DNA from: Tubiluchus corallicola
Lineage: Eukaryota > Priapulida > Priapulimorpha > Priapulimorphida > Tubiluchidae
Assembly: GCA_030141605.1 (NCBI GenBank)
Contig: JAQGDQ010000094.1
Location: 590,429-654,428 of the forward strand
Direction of reading: 5' to 3'
DNA length: 64,000 nucleotides
Shown: positions 1-14,042 of the stretch, piece after piece
How the letters are laid out: every line of letters starts with the position of its first letter
Numbering within the stretch: the stretch's first letter is position 1
Notes under the pieces: generated by a model
Database searches by the model: none
The model's input: the letters and a program-made list of their open reading frames with translations, nothing else
Told to the model about the DNA's origin: nothing
Translations under genes and position numbers: made by a program

Positions 1-250
1 AGAGGGAAAATAAGAGAGGAAGAGAAGCTTAAACGAACGAAAAAGTATGAATCGGAAGTGGTATCAATTTACTATGCATGAGTTCTGTTTCATATACGCC
101 GTAGCAGCAACGGTATGTCATGCATTTTTAACATCATATAGGTTGCTTTATATTACTATCTCCTATAGTAATTAATAATGTACGAAATAGACGGTCAGTC
201 TTGATTCGATCGTCAGCGTTGCAATTTAGGATAACAGAGAAACGCAACAG
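1..250. other. Gene-free flank, nothing recognised
   Basis: Unique-looking AT-rich sequence leading into the minisatellite. No reading frame with protein character and no RNA gene was seen. Confidence 0.5.
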
Positions 251-585
251 CTTACCGGGCTTTCTACAGCTTACCTGACTTTGTACAGCTTACCCGGTTT
301 TCACAGCTTACTCAGCTTTCTACAGATTACCTGACTTTCTGAAGATTACCAGCCTTTCTGCAACTTACCTGGCTTTCTGCAACTTGCCTGGTTTTCTACA
401 GCTTACCCAGCTGTCGGCCACTTAGATGGCTTTCTACAGTTTACCTGCTCTCTACAGCTTACCCGGCTTTCTGCAACTTACATGGCTTTCTACAGTTTAC
501 CTGGCTTTCTACAGATTACCCGGTTTTCTGCAACTTACATGGCTTTCTACAGTTTACCTGCTTTCTACAGATTACCCGATTTTCT
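251..585. repeat. Degenerate ~22-bp minisatellite
   Basis: About 15 head-to-tail copies of a unit close to ctttctacagcttacccgg. Variable positions are cag/caa/gat before the tac and cgg/tgg/tga after it. Several units are 20-21 bp and one is interrupted (ctgtcggccacttagatgg, near 412-431). A 12-13-residue repeat in a short open frame (426-674) is a by-product of the repeat and is not taken as a gene. Confidence 0.9.
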
Positions 586-2098
586 TTATTGTACATAAAA
601 CGCTTCTGCCTAGTCGTAAATACATGCCACAGTCAATGAAATGTTTAGTGCACTCTATTGGAATAGAAATTTGAGGAAACACTGGTTACGTGGATTTCAA
701 CATTTTGATGACAAGTTATTGCGTTGCCTTCAAGTTCAATTTTTAACTTATTTCACGTTTTTGCGTCTTTCTGCCCATAAGTGTGGGCCACTAGGTTCAA
801 CAAATTATGCGGTTAACAGTTCTAATTTACGTGTGCTTTATTTTTGTATACTACTTATACACAGAAAACGATATATCAGAGTCACAATTAACAAAATAAT
901 AAATTTCACGAGAAATGATGTTGCAACAAGCTAAAAGTTTAAAAAGCCCGCCCAGTCTTACGACACTATGGGAATCCATCTTAGCAGTTATAGCTGAAGT
1001 TACAGTATTGAGATACATAGTGGTACTAATGAGCTATCACCTTGCTCAAAGTCGTTGATTTCTGCATACCATGTAGCGTACCCGTATGCCAATGATTCTA
1101 ACCCTGCAGGCCACGGCCTGTCAACCAGGACTTTTTCAATCTTAGCTTAATTTTATTCTGTGTAGGTTTGCAGTGTATGATGCGTTTTCTGATTTTGATT
1201 TTGAAGCACTGGCTAATGCACGACGTCAATGAGTGTGGTTTCATTGAATTCCCAAAATCCTTTAAGGTGAAATGCACAATAAGTTTAAAAAGAATAAAAA
1301 AGTAAGAAAGAATAATAAAAACTTTTATAAAGTCATATTAAAGGTAAAACAGCTCAACCTTGCAGGTATAAACATGTAAGTGTCCCTAAAGGGTAAATAC
1401 GAACTGAAGCTTTCCTTATAAAGGTCACATTGTCATTCAGTGATTAATCAATTGACTTAGTCTACAAAGCCAGTGGTCATTTTTCAATCGAATTTACGAT
1501 GTGTCACACGACAGTTTATCTACAGTTCGCTTTCACATATTTTACATATTATCCTTTCTCAAACTACATGCTAATGATTTACATTCTATGTTTGAGTAAT
1601 TACGGTATCATGCATATTACATGGCTAGCGTTGTTGTGAGAGTATTTGCAGCGTGATGTGGTTTTTATTGACCGTGCTACTCTCTGTACCTTACGAGAGC
1701 TTGTGCAGCGATATGTCATTGCGCCTGATCTGCATATTTATACAAGCCGAAGCTGAGTGCATGATATGTGTTTAGAATATAATATTGCATGAAATTATGC
1801 TCTCAGAGAGATGGTAAACGTTGAAGTGGACATTTGCTATGATTTATAAGCTATGGGCAGAAAGTTGGACGAACGCCGTTTGCCATGCTATTAATTTCAA
1901 GAAGAAAGTTTTGTTTTCACATTTTAAAGAAATTCCAATTACGTTTAACTGCTGAAAGGCCGCAACGTATACATAATGTGACCAGTTAATTAAAATAAGT
2001 GATGAAAATTCTGCTATCTATTCATTCCAGGCATACAATATGATATTAATATAAACGAGTGTTTAGGCAACAGGAATGGCAGAATGGTTACTATATGT
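586..2098. other. Gene-free stretch, no recognisable gene
   Basis: AT-rich sequence with only short open frames that lack composition or motif support. No tRNA, no long repeat and no clear promoter was seen. Confidence 0.5.
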
Positions 2099-2172
2099 GG
2101 TTGATGACCGAAGTTAAGCAACAATTGCCATAGTCAATAAATGGATGGGTTACCACCGGGAGCAATACTCAT
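2099..2172 (+). repeat. 5S rRNA-derived fragment (pseudogene or 5S-SINE head)
   Basis: The stretch contains gaccgaagttaagcaac followed 21 bases later by tggatgggttaccaccggg. These correspond in order and spacing to the internal promoter (box A and box C) of eukaryotic 5S rRNA. The 5' half of 5S is not recognisable upstream, and box C has two changes from the usual gggtgaccgcc. It is therefore not a functional 5S gene. It could be a decayed 5S pseudogene or the head of a 5S-derived (SINE3-type) element. Confidence 0.7.
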
Positions 2173-5100
2173 TTTAAGTGGTTAAGATTTCACCGCCGTC
2201 TTAGTGTCATCTTGAGGTTAATCCCAATAATTACCTAGATACAGGTCCTGCCACAATGTTAATTAGGCTCTTTCATTGAGTGCTGAATCCCAGTGTGTAA
2301 TGTCCTGAACTTTCTGAAGAATCATCCTACATGTAACATATTTCTTACACAAAAATAACAAGTTTTCCATAGTTTCATTCCTAACGTCGCGTAGCTAATA
2401 AACAAGTTTACAAATAATCAACCATTAACTTTCTCCACCAAATATTAAAAGGTGTATTTCCACACATATCTTAATCTAATTTAAAAAATATATAATAATT
2501 AAATTTTAAAGTTATTAAAGTTAATAAGTAAGTAAAGTTATAATAAGCGTATAGAGTAACATGCACACGCGCCCAAGCACGCACACGCTCATGCACACGC
2601 GGTTAATATGTCTTGGGGTTGTAGGATAACGAATAAATATTGGGCCAGAACCCGTTTTTTAAGTTCAGTTACAAAATGATTTGTCACATGGCTATGGCTA
2701 TGGCCTTGAGCCATGACTATTTGGCTATAGAGTGACTAAGGAGGTGTGTCATGACCCATAGACATCGACCTCGGGACATATAGGCCTCACCTTGTTATTA
2801 GTTAATGAAATTTTACATCTTTGTTGCAGTTCATCTTATTTTCAATAAACATAGCGCTTGTACAAGTCTATAATGTGTTTACTGCATTCTGATAATTACA
2901 CGTAAATTAATATTCCCTTAAACTCTAACTGAATTGTCGTCTGCTGAATTCTACGTACACAATCACATTGTGTGAAGATTGTGGGTTCAACTGTAGCAGC
3001 CTAATTCACTGGCTTCAGAGGAAGAGAAATTATAGTTGCAGCCAGCAAGTGTTATGCTAGTAATAATTAGCACAGCATCTGCCTACTAGTCTATAGTTTC
3101 ATACCTTTGTGCGCATGCGCACACGTACCGGAATTATAAATGCTGCGTGAATTGGAAATGAACGCATTAGACCTGTATAACACCTGTAGAATAAAGGCAC
3201 CAGAACGCCATTAAATGGTGATACTTCATATAACGTAATTGTTTATACTGCGGTGGAAAGTAAATCTGATGTGTAGTATTGGGTATTAGTATCAACACAA
3301 GCGAAATTGGGTTGCCATGTAGAGCGTGACTGCGTTTATCGAATGCAGTAGCCTGGAAGTGGATTTCTTGGCTTCAATTTAAGTGTAGGCATAGGGAGGC
3401 CAGGATAAACAAGATTTATGTGCTGAGGTTGAGAGGTTGACACCGGAACTGTGCAGTGTGAGACTCGCTGAGTCCGTTGCTGTTACCGTTACCTTGGTGA
3501 TTCTGGTATAAGGGCGATTGGATGCTGCAGCCATGGTTACCCCAGCTGATTAGCAGGTATTTGCCCATTGTACGTAATGTTAGGTAGGCATGCTGTACGT
3601 ATTCTCAATTAGCATAGTTATATCAGCCAAAAAATTTTATATAAAAACGCAATTAAAAATGGCTCAGTTGATATTTTGCTAGTGCAATTAAGTAACACAT
3701 TGTGTTGTCTACAAAGCGTTTTTACTGTACATTTACTTTACCTTCTCTTAAAAGGTTTACTTTTAAAGTTAGTTAACATGCAAGTACCGAATTTACTTGC
3801 ATATTAGTATAGTTGAATATACTTGTAGAATCTCAGTATTGTTTCTGAGATCAATGAGAAAGCCAGATCCTCGGAAAGAAAGAAGCCAGCCTGCAACCAA
3901 AAGGAACGCACTGTCATTTCAATTATGAGTTCTTGGTGTATTTTCGGTTGTGTAATTTTAGCTCTGCTAACTGCATGGTTGAAGGTTCTGTTGCTCGCGT
4001 AATGGTTTTCCACAGACCACACAGGAATTTCACGGGAAAAATGTTTGTCCGCGGCAACCAGCTACTATACATAGCCGTGTAGTCGCTTTTAGCTATTTAT
4101 TGTTTTATTCAACATTATAGCTTGCTAGAACTGACTTTTACGTTATTCACAGTATAAATTTTTGTAGCTTTATACTCAAATAAATTCAATTCAATTCAAT
4201 TCTACAAAACCAGTAACGAAATAGTAACAATTTTACACAGTTTTAGGTGAATATTATGCAAATAGAATATCTAAAAACTTTTATTACCTTGGTACTTGCC
4301 AGTAATATCTTTAAGCTGAATAGTAGGTTAGCTGAATAGAATGTAGAACTTTTCTGTATTTATGGTTTGGAGTGCGGAAATTTGAGCATGTAAATGTAAA
4401 TGTGTGGAAAAAATGGAAATGTGGCTTAACAAAAACGTAAAGTTGGATGACCTTTTCAAATTCGATTCGCGTTTTTGCTATGTTCTTGTCTTGGGCTTGT
4501 ACGTGTCGTATAGCAGTATATCTCAGCTTAACTGTGAGAAACCGCACTTTGCCATATTTCTGCTGGTTTTATAGTAACAGAACACCACCATAAATAATTG
4601 AAAAAGCTCACAGTCGGATGTTGATAGCAACTATACTGCGTTCATTCACGTGTGTGTGTTTAATTAGCCGATCAGCATCCCTAGAGAATCATATGAAGCC
4701 ATAATGATACTGCTTGAACTTCATTGTAACACCTAACAGTACTCTGTGTCTCTAGATGTTAGAGGATGCTGAATCTCAAGCGACTTATGGGCAGGTAATT
4801 GGTTCTAATCATCTGGTCGTGTAGATTGTATCCTTGGCTGATTGTGTGTCGCTAAAATTGTCTGAAATAACTGGAAAGATGACAGCCAAGATGGCCGTAA
4901 ATTGAATCAAATTGCAAGATTAGGTGGGTTTCGCTGCGATGTAGAATGTTTGAAAGATGTGCTTGCATGTTAGAAGAGCAAGTTGTAAAAATCATTCACC
5001 AAACTACACTAAGTAGATAAGATGAGAATTTAGACACTAGGGAAGTTGCAAATATGAAAGACGTGGAAGAGATTTAAATAATAACTGGTCACAGTGTTTC

Positions 5101-6765
5101 TGCGTTTCTCAGAATCCTGATATCTCAGCTTTGTATATACTAATTTATGTCATTGCACCTTTGCATGTATGTGTAAGTTACTTAACTTGGTCAAAATGTA
5201 TGCATATGCTGCATAACCCGTGTTCACAATAAGAAACGAATGATTATGATATTAAATATGTAATTAAAATTAATTACGCAATTAAAAATTTGAAAAAGGC
5301 GAAATGTGCTATTGATACGTGATGTGTGATGTGTTTTAATGGTAATGATAAATTTCTCATTTCAGTTAAAAATGGTTTATCAGTACATAAAAGCAACTTA
5401 TTTGTGAACTTTGTAACTAGATTTCGTGTTGAGCGGCTATTCAAAAACTAAATTTAATTTTTTTTATGTATTTCAGTAAACTCTATTATGGAAAGCCTTA
5501 GCGAGATGCTAATATGTAGTTAGATTCAACACACATCAGTAACCGATTTTATACCATACAGTAGCGCCATTAAGGCGTCAGTAAGCCTATTATAATTATT
5601 GAAGTTCATTTTTTATTAAATATTACCTATTTACCCACGCTCGCCTATAATTATATCGTAACTCAATATGTTAATCCATCATTTAGAATTAATCCAACCA
5701 TTTATTTTCAACCTCGTCTCATTTTATCCTTAACTTTCTATCTAGGCTCTACGTTTGTCACACATCCCAGCTTTCACTGTTGCTAAACCTTTCTGCGACT
5801 TAAATGCCATTTATAATAAATGTACTACAATAATGTACACTTGTAATTTTCTTATTAGATATGAATCACATCCGATAAGTTTTGGTATAGGGATTTCTTC
5901 CTGTTGGGAACATCAGTATAATTTATGTTTATGAAAGTATGTAATCTATCTACCATGGATAATCTTAAAACAAAAATACAGTCGAAACGAGTTGCCACCT
6001 TAAACTATAAGACTGGGAGAATGGAACCGAGTAAAACAAGAGGAACTTTTTAAACAATCAGAGAAGGTAATTACATTCCTAGTGCGATATTTCGACAATG
6101 ATAGTTTGTCGTGAGTTGTGAAACATTTGTTAGCTTACTGAAATGATTCCGAGTCAACTGATGGGGATAATTGAAAATTATCACTTGTTGCCCGGCAACT
6201 TCAGCTTCAGCAGCGGCGCCGCGCAATTTTCATCGCCTTTAGTCATCAACTCTACACAATTTCACGACAACAGATGAATTGATTATTATAATTCTTTAAA
6301 ATAAAACTTGTTTATAAAGTAATTTCTTAGCTTGAAACGAACGAATGTCAGAAATATTTTTAAGTATCCTTGGAGGCAAATTAGTTTAGATTAAGAATTT
6401 CATTTCACGTGAAGCGAAGTGAATATCTGCGTGATCACGACGTGTTCTTCGTGACGGAAGTTAAGAACAGGTGAAAAAATGCTCACGCAACCTCAAGCCG
6501 AGCAGTGATTGAGAACTACTTGCAGATATGTTCGACAGCAACAACAATAAGTGGTTTTTGGTACAACGTACCTCTTGCGGCAGCACTTCCTGAAGTTTGC
6601 CATTTTGGGGTTGATTTTATGCTTCCTGTGTAATTTGTTTAGTTCTTTTAATAACAGAGCCAGATTCTTAACGCATTCTACTAATTTCCTCATAAAACGT
6701 TAAAAAAGAGAATAACATTGGCGAAAAATGACGAAAAAAAAAATGATCAAGAAAAACAAACACCA
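2173..6765. other. Gene-free stretch, AT-rich
   Basis: No supported gene. Minor items: a CA/CG-rich patch near 2560-2601, a gtgcgcatgcgcac palindrome near 3110-3123, and an (AATTC)n run near 4182-4201. Short minus-strand open frames (3804-4022, 4311-4547, 6493-6693) show no recognisable domain. Confidence 0.45.
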
Positions 6766-6771
6766 TCACTG

Positions 6772-6810
6772 CAACAACAACAACTACAACAACAACAACA
6801 ACAACAACAA
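6772..6810. repeat. (CAA)n microsatellite
   Basis: A run of CAA triplets with one CTA interruption. It creates a Cys-rich shadow frame on the minus strand that is not a gene. Confidence 0.9.
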
Positions 6811-7318
6811 GTACGTCGATCAAAAAATATCATACTAATTAACATTGCAGGCCTACAGGCTTCTTCTTTAAGCTTAATTTTTTTCCAATAAACATTGATA
6901 CTGCTGCTACTGCAGTGATGTTTTTCCACGATGGGTCGAAAGTTTATACACAATAATTACAAACCCCGCGGTTTATTGACAGTAATCTGTTGTCCAACGA
7001 GTGATTGTTAACCGTCTTTATCGTTCTGCATGGAAGATGCTCTCATGTCCAGCCGTTTCGAGAGGCGGTTGAATAACTTGAATACATGTGACAAAGAAAT
7101 TTCTGCGAATTTATGCTTAATGATGTAAAGTGATTTTATTACTGACACTTCTATATTAACTTGTGGTGTACCTTATAGGCGTTCTGAGCTTGTATGAAAT
7201 TTTAGTTATCTGACCGATCCACTTATGATTGTTTTTGGCTCATAATGGCAACACGAGAAAAGTTTTCACAGTTTATATGACCTGCTATAATTAAGTAAAC
7301 GCACAACAGATGTAACAT

Positions 7319-7321
<3 letters not shown>

Positions 7322-7356
<35 letters not shown>

Positions 7357-7367
7357 GATTATTATTA

Positions 7368-7434
<67 letters not shown>
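7322..7434. repeat. (ATT)n microsatellite
   Basis: About 113 bp of ATT triplets with two small interruptions (atgatt, tttatt). Confidence 0.95.
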
Positions 7435-7435
<1 letters not shown>

Positions 7436-7805
7436 AGAGGCACAATTACTATAATTGTTATTTTGTGATAATAATAATAATCACCATACTAATGCTCTCC
7501 CAACTGCATAGTGACGCCTTCAACTAGTATTTGTTTCAGTAACTGGTAACATTTTCATAACTTTAGATATCTTGCTTTTAACTTTGTTTTTTTAAATTTT
7601 ATGCATAAACACAAAATAGACGCCAACCAATAAATTTCTTACACTTGCCGGCCAAAAACAGACACTGTTAATCAATAGCAAGTTAGTTTAAGATTTTGTT
7701 TTCTGGTGCTGTGTTTAAATTTTCACTTCTTAAGTGTAGTTAATTTGTTTAACTTCTTTGTGTAAAAACATATATTTGCAGGCCTAAATCAACATTTGGG
7801 TTAAT

Positions 7806-8000
7806 TGGCGTTTATGTAGCTTCCGGAATGCGCATGCGTTATGGGAGTGCGAAGTAGATGAAATCAGTTTATATTATTTTCAATGCACCCGTTCATATGA
7901 CCTGCGTTATGCGCTATTTTTTTCTGCAGTTATTTCTTATTAATTTTTTTATTCCGCAGGCGGAAACGCATAACGCGTTCCGGATGCTACATGAACACCA
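7806..8000. mobile_element. MITE-like inverted-repeat element, family A copy 1
   Basis: About 195 bp, bounded by imperfect terminal inverted repeats. The left end reads tggcgtttatgtagcttccg. The right end reads cggatgctacatgaacacca, which is its near reverse complement. The interior is noncoding and pyrimidine-rich (ttctgcagttatttc). A second, diverged copy lies at 35295-35467 with the same ends and interior, which shows that this is a dispersed family. No convincing target-site duplication was seen. Confidence 0.75.
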
Positions 8001-8513
8001 CTAGTCTGCTGTTTAGGAATTCTCACCCGTAACATATTATACGGGTTTACAGATCCCGTCCGGCAAAGAGATTGGGGAATCTACTCGTATGAATATTTCA
8101 TGAGTCTTCAAATATTTCACGAGTGTTCACGGTAACTCCTGGAAAAGCGGGAAACAATATCAATTACTGTAGACTACTTTGATGGCATAAAAACATTTTG
8201 ATATCGCGTTTGCTGCATCAAACAGATATAAAGTAGCACTTTATTGGCCAAAACAACGCGCAAGCAAACACATCGAGAGCCTTGTAGGTGATTTTAACTT
8301 CTGGAAATATCAGTGTAACAAGTGCACAATACGCCAACAACTATTATTCTGATCATTTTTGCTACCGATAACTGCAGCCAAAAAAGAAGGTGCAGACATA
8401 GCACTACTATCATTATTTAATTTCAGCTTAAGTTGTTTAACCAACGATATCATCCCCTCCTCCAGAATCTTTGCACTGATCACGCAGTTAACTATTAGTC
8501 GCTTAATTTAAAT

Positions 8514-8642
8514 ACTAGTGGTAGTGGTAGTAGTGTTGGTAGTGGCAGCGGTAGCGGTAGCGATAGTGTGCAGCAGCAGCAGTGGCAGTGGCAGCAGAAG
8601 CGGCAGCAGCAGTAGCAGTAGCAATAGCAGTACCAGTAATAG
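8514..8642. repeat. Compound GTA/GCA triplet repeat
   Basis: Interrupted GTA, GGTA and AGC/AGT triplets over about 130 bp. The Ser/Gly-rich frame on the plus strand and the Cys/Tyr-rich frame on the minus strand both come from the repeat. Confidence 0.85.
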
Positions 8643-11619
8643 TAACTCAACCTTTTTGCAGAGACACTTAAATAGAACACTTAAATTTGTTTTGACTTCC
8701 TATCAGTCGAATACAATCGTATTGCAATAAAAATACATCATAACGTTTTAATTATATCCATTTGAAATTTCTTTAATTCAACTAATTGTTTGTTAGTGGC
8801 ACAAACTCTGTTATGATTTGTTATAAATCTGTTAATCATAGAATGAATAAAATTGGATCCAATTCCATAGATGATTGAAACTAATGTGATGTAACTGTAT
8901 TTCCATAGCCAAAGATTTTAGTATTGGCTGCAGGGAGCTGCTTAAAGGTGCACCTTAAATTCCGGTTAAATCCAAAACAAGATTTGTAAAACACTTTTCA
9001 GCGGAACACTAAACTGCATTACAATTCGATTAACAGGATGTGCATTCTGCCATCTTAAAGAACTTAGCTTCCCAAAAGTCACCGCGGGACGTCCCATAAT
9101 GCGCTGTTAAGAAAAACATCTCAGCGAGACTGGGCAAAGAAAGGTTTTTCGTACATCTATGTAGACGGTTTGAGATGCAGATGGATGCCACATGCTACGA
9201 AAAAACACATCTCGTTTTAGCTTATCCTTTCCTTATGTTCCTGTGGTGTGGAAGGGAGGTAAGGATGGTTCGGAAGATGTTCTTCGGTTAAATCCATTTT
9301 TAAAATCTTATGTAATAGTCGTTATTAATCGACCAATGTAACTGCGCAATAGCCTACACGATTTGCCGTCCGATAAGGGGTCGCTATCTTGAAAAGTTAT
9401 TATAATTAAAACGGGCTCTAGGCAGTTTGATGTCCTAGGCGAAAACTATTTGTAGCGTCGCCTCCTCAGCGGTCAACCCCCTTCCTTCATGGTTTTCATC
9501 CCACAGCCAAAATTGAATTTTGTTGCATGTATAAGTAGTACTTGTGTGTTAGGCTAATACATGTATTATAATGTGCTAATTAAGTGTAGTTAATTAACTA
9601 TCTACAGCATGTGTTGATTAAATGTAAAATTGAGTTTATGACCCAATTATACGTCCTGGATGTTCAGGAGCAATGAAAATTTCTTCTATTTTGCTAACAC
9701 TTTTCACGTACATGCTTTTGGCTAGATTTTTCCTGAATCTTTCCATCAATAAATTTTTGAAACACCAACTTCTCTTTTTATATCTATTTCACTAGTTTCA
9801 TCGTCTTTACAACCATAACTCTGGTCTGGTTGAAAATACTGACGTAGACATTCGATATAAGTAATTGTACTTCCAAGAGTGGAACTCATTTATTGTTTTA
9901 AACTAACTGTGTTCCTGTTGTATAGTTTTATCTTATGTGTATAGTTTTGTATTCTGCATTTCCTAATCGTTTTATATAGTACTCTACATATTGATTTAAA
10001 TCTAAAATGAAATAAAATAAAATAACATAAACATCTTTAGTGAATTTGTTTGTTGTTTAGTGTCCGCCTTTCGTTTCCTGTATTACGCTTCTGAAGGTAT
10101 ATTCGATTCTTATATGTTTTTCCGCTACAATTAGGCCAAGATTTTCCTATTGCGAAATCTTCTTGTTAGACAAACACTTTTTTATTAACAGGAGTAGATG
10201 CAATATGAACTGTAGGCAAAAGGAGGGAAATAACGTAATATTGGGAAACCAATTAAAACAAAAGTGGAAAGTGTTTTGCTGCAGGTCAGTGTCGATGAAT
10301 CATACATTTTCAAGAAATTTTTGACACAAATTAACACTTTGTACACAAAGAAATTTAGGCACAGTGACACGAGCTGAAGTTGAGTAGTGGTTATTTTGGA
10401 CATACAACACCTTGCAGATCACTCTGCCTGTGATTTTAGTACGAAGACATTTGACAAATAAGGCGAAAGTACAAAACGAGTTTTTTGGAGCTGCTTAAAT
10501 CACAAGAAGACACCCGTCATAAATAAAAAAATTGTCTTGAAATTTTTTGTCATTGTCTTATTGCATACAAACTTGCGCTAGCAGTAACACTGTATAAAAC
10601 TTTTAAATTAAAACTCCCGCGATGACTGTAGGTGTAGCAATTTTAACCATAAGTCGTTTGAAACAAATTTAGATAACATTGCATAAAGTTTGAAAAAATA
10701 ATAATCAGAATAGTTGTAGCACACTTTGTGCTAACTAAGCAAAAGTAAAAAATCACCTTATTTTGTTAGTAAGATCAATAATGTGTTTTGGTCTCGAAAT
10801 TTCCGAAAATTCAGAACGACTGTTCGTATTTCTACATATAAAATTGCAAAAACAGGTTTTTATCGCCGTATTTCAATTCCAATTCTTATATGTTAAATTT
10901 TAAACTTAAATTTACTGTATTTGTTGCTTGTCTATGATAGCACATTGCTGCTTTTTAAACGTTCTACATAAAAGTTTAAAAATTGATACTCAAATTGAAA
11001 ACTTTATCTTTTCCCAATTACTAGCTAAGCAGCATAAGCTAGAGGAAGTGTGTCTGACTCTAAAAGCTGATTATAATTTTGAAGCGGAAGTTTGTACCGA
11101 TGCTTCTTTCGTAATTACTGTGCAATGACCATGTTTCTTTGACGCGAACGTTGCCATATAAGTAATTTTGACTTTTGGAGCACAGTGTAACTTGGACGTC
11201 ACAAAAGCTCTCTGCAAGAATCATTTACAGTCATCCATCACAGCGCAGTCGTTAGTCTGCTGTGTGCTAGTTTAGAAGCCAGAGTTTTTATGGCTTCCCA
11301 AAGATAAATGAATGTTTTCAGCTGCAAGAGCGCGGCCTGACGCAAAAAAGCTAAAAACATCGTTGACCCGGTTTTAATGCCTTTGCGCATGCGGGGCGAA
11401 CATTTTACTTAACATGCAAAATTTGTAAACATATTTTCACTTGTTTTTTGGGTGATGTGACACCTACCATCGTGTATAAACGACTTTGGACTTGCTGAAT
11501 TGTAAAGAAGATTGAACGTTGTTCGGTAACACGGTTACACAGAAATTTAGGTACCTCTTAACTAGCGGATCTTGGTTTAATTACTGTTATTCGTATATCT
11601 GCCAAGCACTCAACTTCTG
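8643..11619. other. Gene-free stretch
   Basis: No gene supported. The stretch near 9415-9540 is more GC-rich and looks like a decayed interspersed repeat, but I could not assign it. Short frames at 10185-10403 (-) and 10928-11128 (+) carry no recognisable motif. Confidence 0.4.
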
Positions 11620-12010
11620 CGCAAATATTTGCTAGGTTTTGCTTAAGTTTTTGTTTAAGTTTTGACGTAAATCACTTACACTTGGCTATACATTTGCTTA
11701 CACTCCTTTCACCAGCTTATTTTTAAATCTGCTTAGGTTACTCATCTACTTTTACTTGCATTAGTTTTGTTAGTATACCTTGATTACATTTGTTTACATT
11801 ATTTACACTTGCCAACAGTTGCACACATTACTTCTGTTAGGTTATTTTGTTTACATTTGTTTATATAGTTACATTTACTTCAATTTGTTGGCATTGCTCC
11901 TATCGTCTTACTTCGTTTACACACGCCTACATCACTTACCTGCTCCACCATACCACTACATTATGTCTGCTAACTTACTTTGTTGAATTTGCTTAGATTA
12001 CTTACCTTAG
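11620..12010. repeat. Degenerate ttacatttgcttac-type low-complexity repeat
   Basis: A loose, irregular recurrence of words such as ttacatttg, gcttac and tacttac over roughly 390 bp. Similar words recur at 24364-24440. The copies are too diverged to define a single unit length by eye. Confidence 0.45.
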
Positions 12011-13954
12011 ATTATAATTCCTTTTCATAGTACAAGAAAAACATAGTATAAAACTTATTCATTTAAACTGTTACCTACGTTTTTATGCATCTTTTTGTGC
12101 AAAAATCGTTCTAATTTTAAAATAGATCAACCAAAAATTTCTAGACTTTGCACAACTCACTTATTGGCTTTCTTTGTTTGCAAAATGTTAAAATGGTTTT
12201 TAATTTGTACTATAATTCTGTAAATATTTATTGTGTTTTACATCCAGCTAATATTTACTAAATTTTTATAAACGTGAAACAATAAATTGAGTTTCAAATA
12301 AAAAAATGTAATAGGAAGTTAATTGTTTCCTAAGAATAAAGGCAGCTGCAGTTCTACTAGCATGAGAATACACGTAATAACATGACATGATCAGTCAAAC
12401 GTCTTGAGAATAATAAATTTCTCGTAAAAGCGTTATTGTCCAGAGTAGATTTATTGTATGTGCAGCTGAGCGTAGTTATACTGAGTATGTAGCCTTGGAC
12501 TATAGTGCGAGAGAGAGAAAGAGAGATTGAAATAATATTTCGAACAGTTAAGTTCATATATTTACAAATCCACGCAATTTCACACAAATACATACATGAA
12601 TAAATGTATACTTGAATAATTAAATAACTTGGTGTCAATATTGTAATGCTGGCGATGGTGTCGATTCACTGCAGTACACTTCATTGTAAAACGTGAATTA
12701 GCGAAAAAACAGAGAATTTTTGTAAAATGAACTGGCCAGAACCCAGTGTGCTCCATGTTAATTCTACGGAACAGGTGCTGAGATGTTAATCGCATCTGTC
12801 AGTCAGCCAGTGGAACCGATGAGACCACTCCATATCACCTACTCATAGCTGCTATTCAATGCCGATATGGAATGGCTTCGTAATGTATTAAACCATCACA
12901 ATGTGGTGGTAGGGGTGAAAAGAAATGTCATTTCGCCGCCGTAACTATTAGCTAAAAGTTTAAACACAATTGCTTTTTCGTTCTCAGCATTACAGACAGA
13001 CAGTTCTAAACAGATTGTGTTGCACTTTGTTGCCTATATAATAAAGTTCCCCACTTCTTTCTAATTATGCATGGTGAAACAGACATCACTTTTAAACATA
13101 CAAATTACATTTGAACTGCTGTTCGTACGGATTAGTAAGCTATTTACATATCTTCTGTGTATTACCACGAATTATTTTAAATTTAGTTGTATAGACATAG
13201 ATCTGCGAAATAGTCGATATAAAATTTTTCAAATCTTCTTTATTTGAATTTTTTCACAAATCTTTGCGTTTGTTTGTTAAAACATCTGTCAGATCATACA
13301 AATCACCAGATATGTTAATGGAATTAAACATAATTGTTATAATTATCACAAAAACGAGACAAAATAGAGATAATTTAAACTAATTTTTAACCTTAAGTAG
13401 CAATAGTTATCCAGAAGCTATGAAAGCAAGACACTGACAATAACTGTAGAGGCAAGCGAATTAAACTCTCTACCGGTACACGCCGAAAAGCCAAGATATG
13501 TATGGTTGTGGAAATGCGACTAACCCTTCTAGTCCTATCACCAGAGGCTCTGAAAGGGCAAATAAAATAACTTGAGTAATGGCTTAAACCGCTTGTTGAC
13601 TTATCGTCAAAAATCTAAATACACTGCACCCTGTAATGGTGCGAGTAATTAATTAGTCAAGCTATAAATAGTACAGCTGCGTCACCGTGCCAATAAGAGA
13701 CTTGAAATGACAGTATTTCTCAAGAATGATTAACATCTCAATGTGAACGCGTTACGAGCAGCTATCTTAAAAGGCGCTGTTATTGCTGAATAAGTCATTT
13801 TGACTTCGATGGTCGAAATGGAATGTCGGGTACCATATCTGACTTCATCATTTACAAATAAGGGAATGATGTGGTATTTTTGATTGATTAAATAAGAAGG
13901 AACGTTGGCTAAACAATGTTGGACGCCCCCTGGGTTTGTAAAACGTCATCTGAA
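12011..13954. other. Gene-free stretch
   Basis: No supported gene or RNA. Overlapping minus-strand open frames at 12357-12795 have no domain signature and no coding-like composition. Confidence 0.4.
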
Positions 13955-14042
13955 GCTTTTAGTCCATTTCTAACTTTTACCCTGGCGACTGGCGTGCTGT
14001 CCATGCTTTTAGTGGGCTTCTAAGTTTTGTCCCAGTGAGATT
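13955..14042. repeat. ~50-bp imperfect tandem duplication
   Basis: The pattern gcttttag, six variable bases, ttctaa, then ttttaccctgg or ttttgtcccag occurs twice, starting near 13955 and 14005. A duplicated and diverged unit is the simplest reading. Confidence 0.5.

Noticed and set aside
426-674. Plus-strand frame with repeated FLQLTWLSTVYL
   Set aside because: Encoded entirely by the 22-bp minisatellite; unit length is not kept in frame.
8495-8730. Cys/Tyr-rich minus and Ser/Gly-rich plus frames
   Set aside because: Explained by the GTA/GCA triplet repeat.
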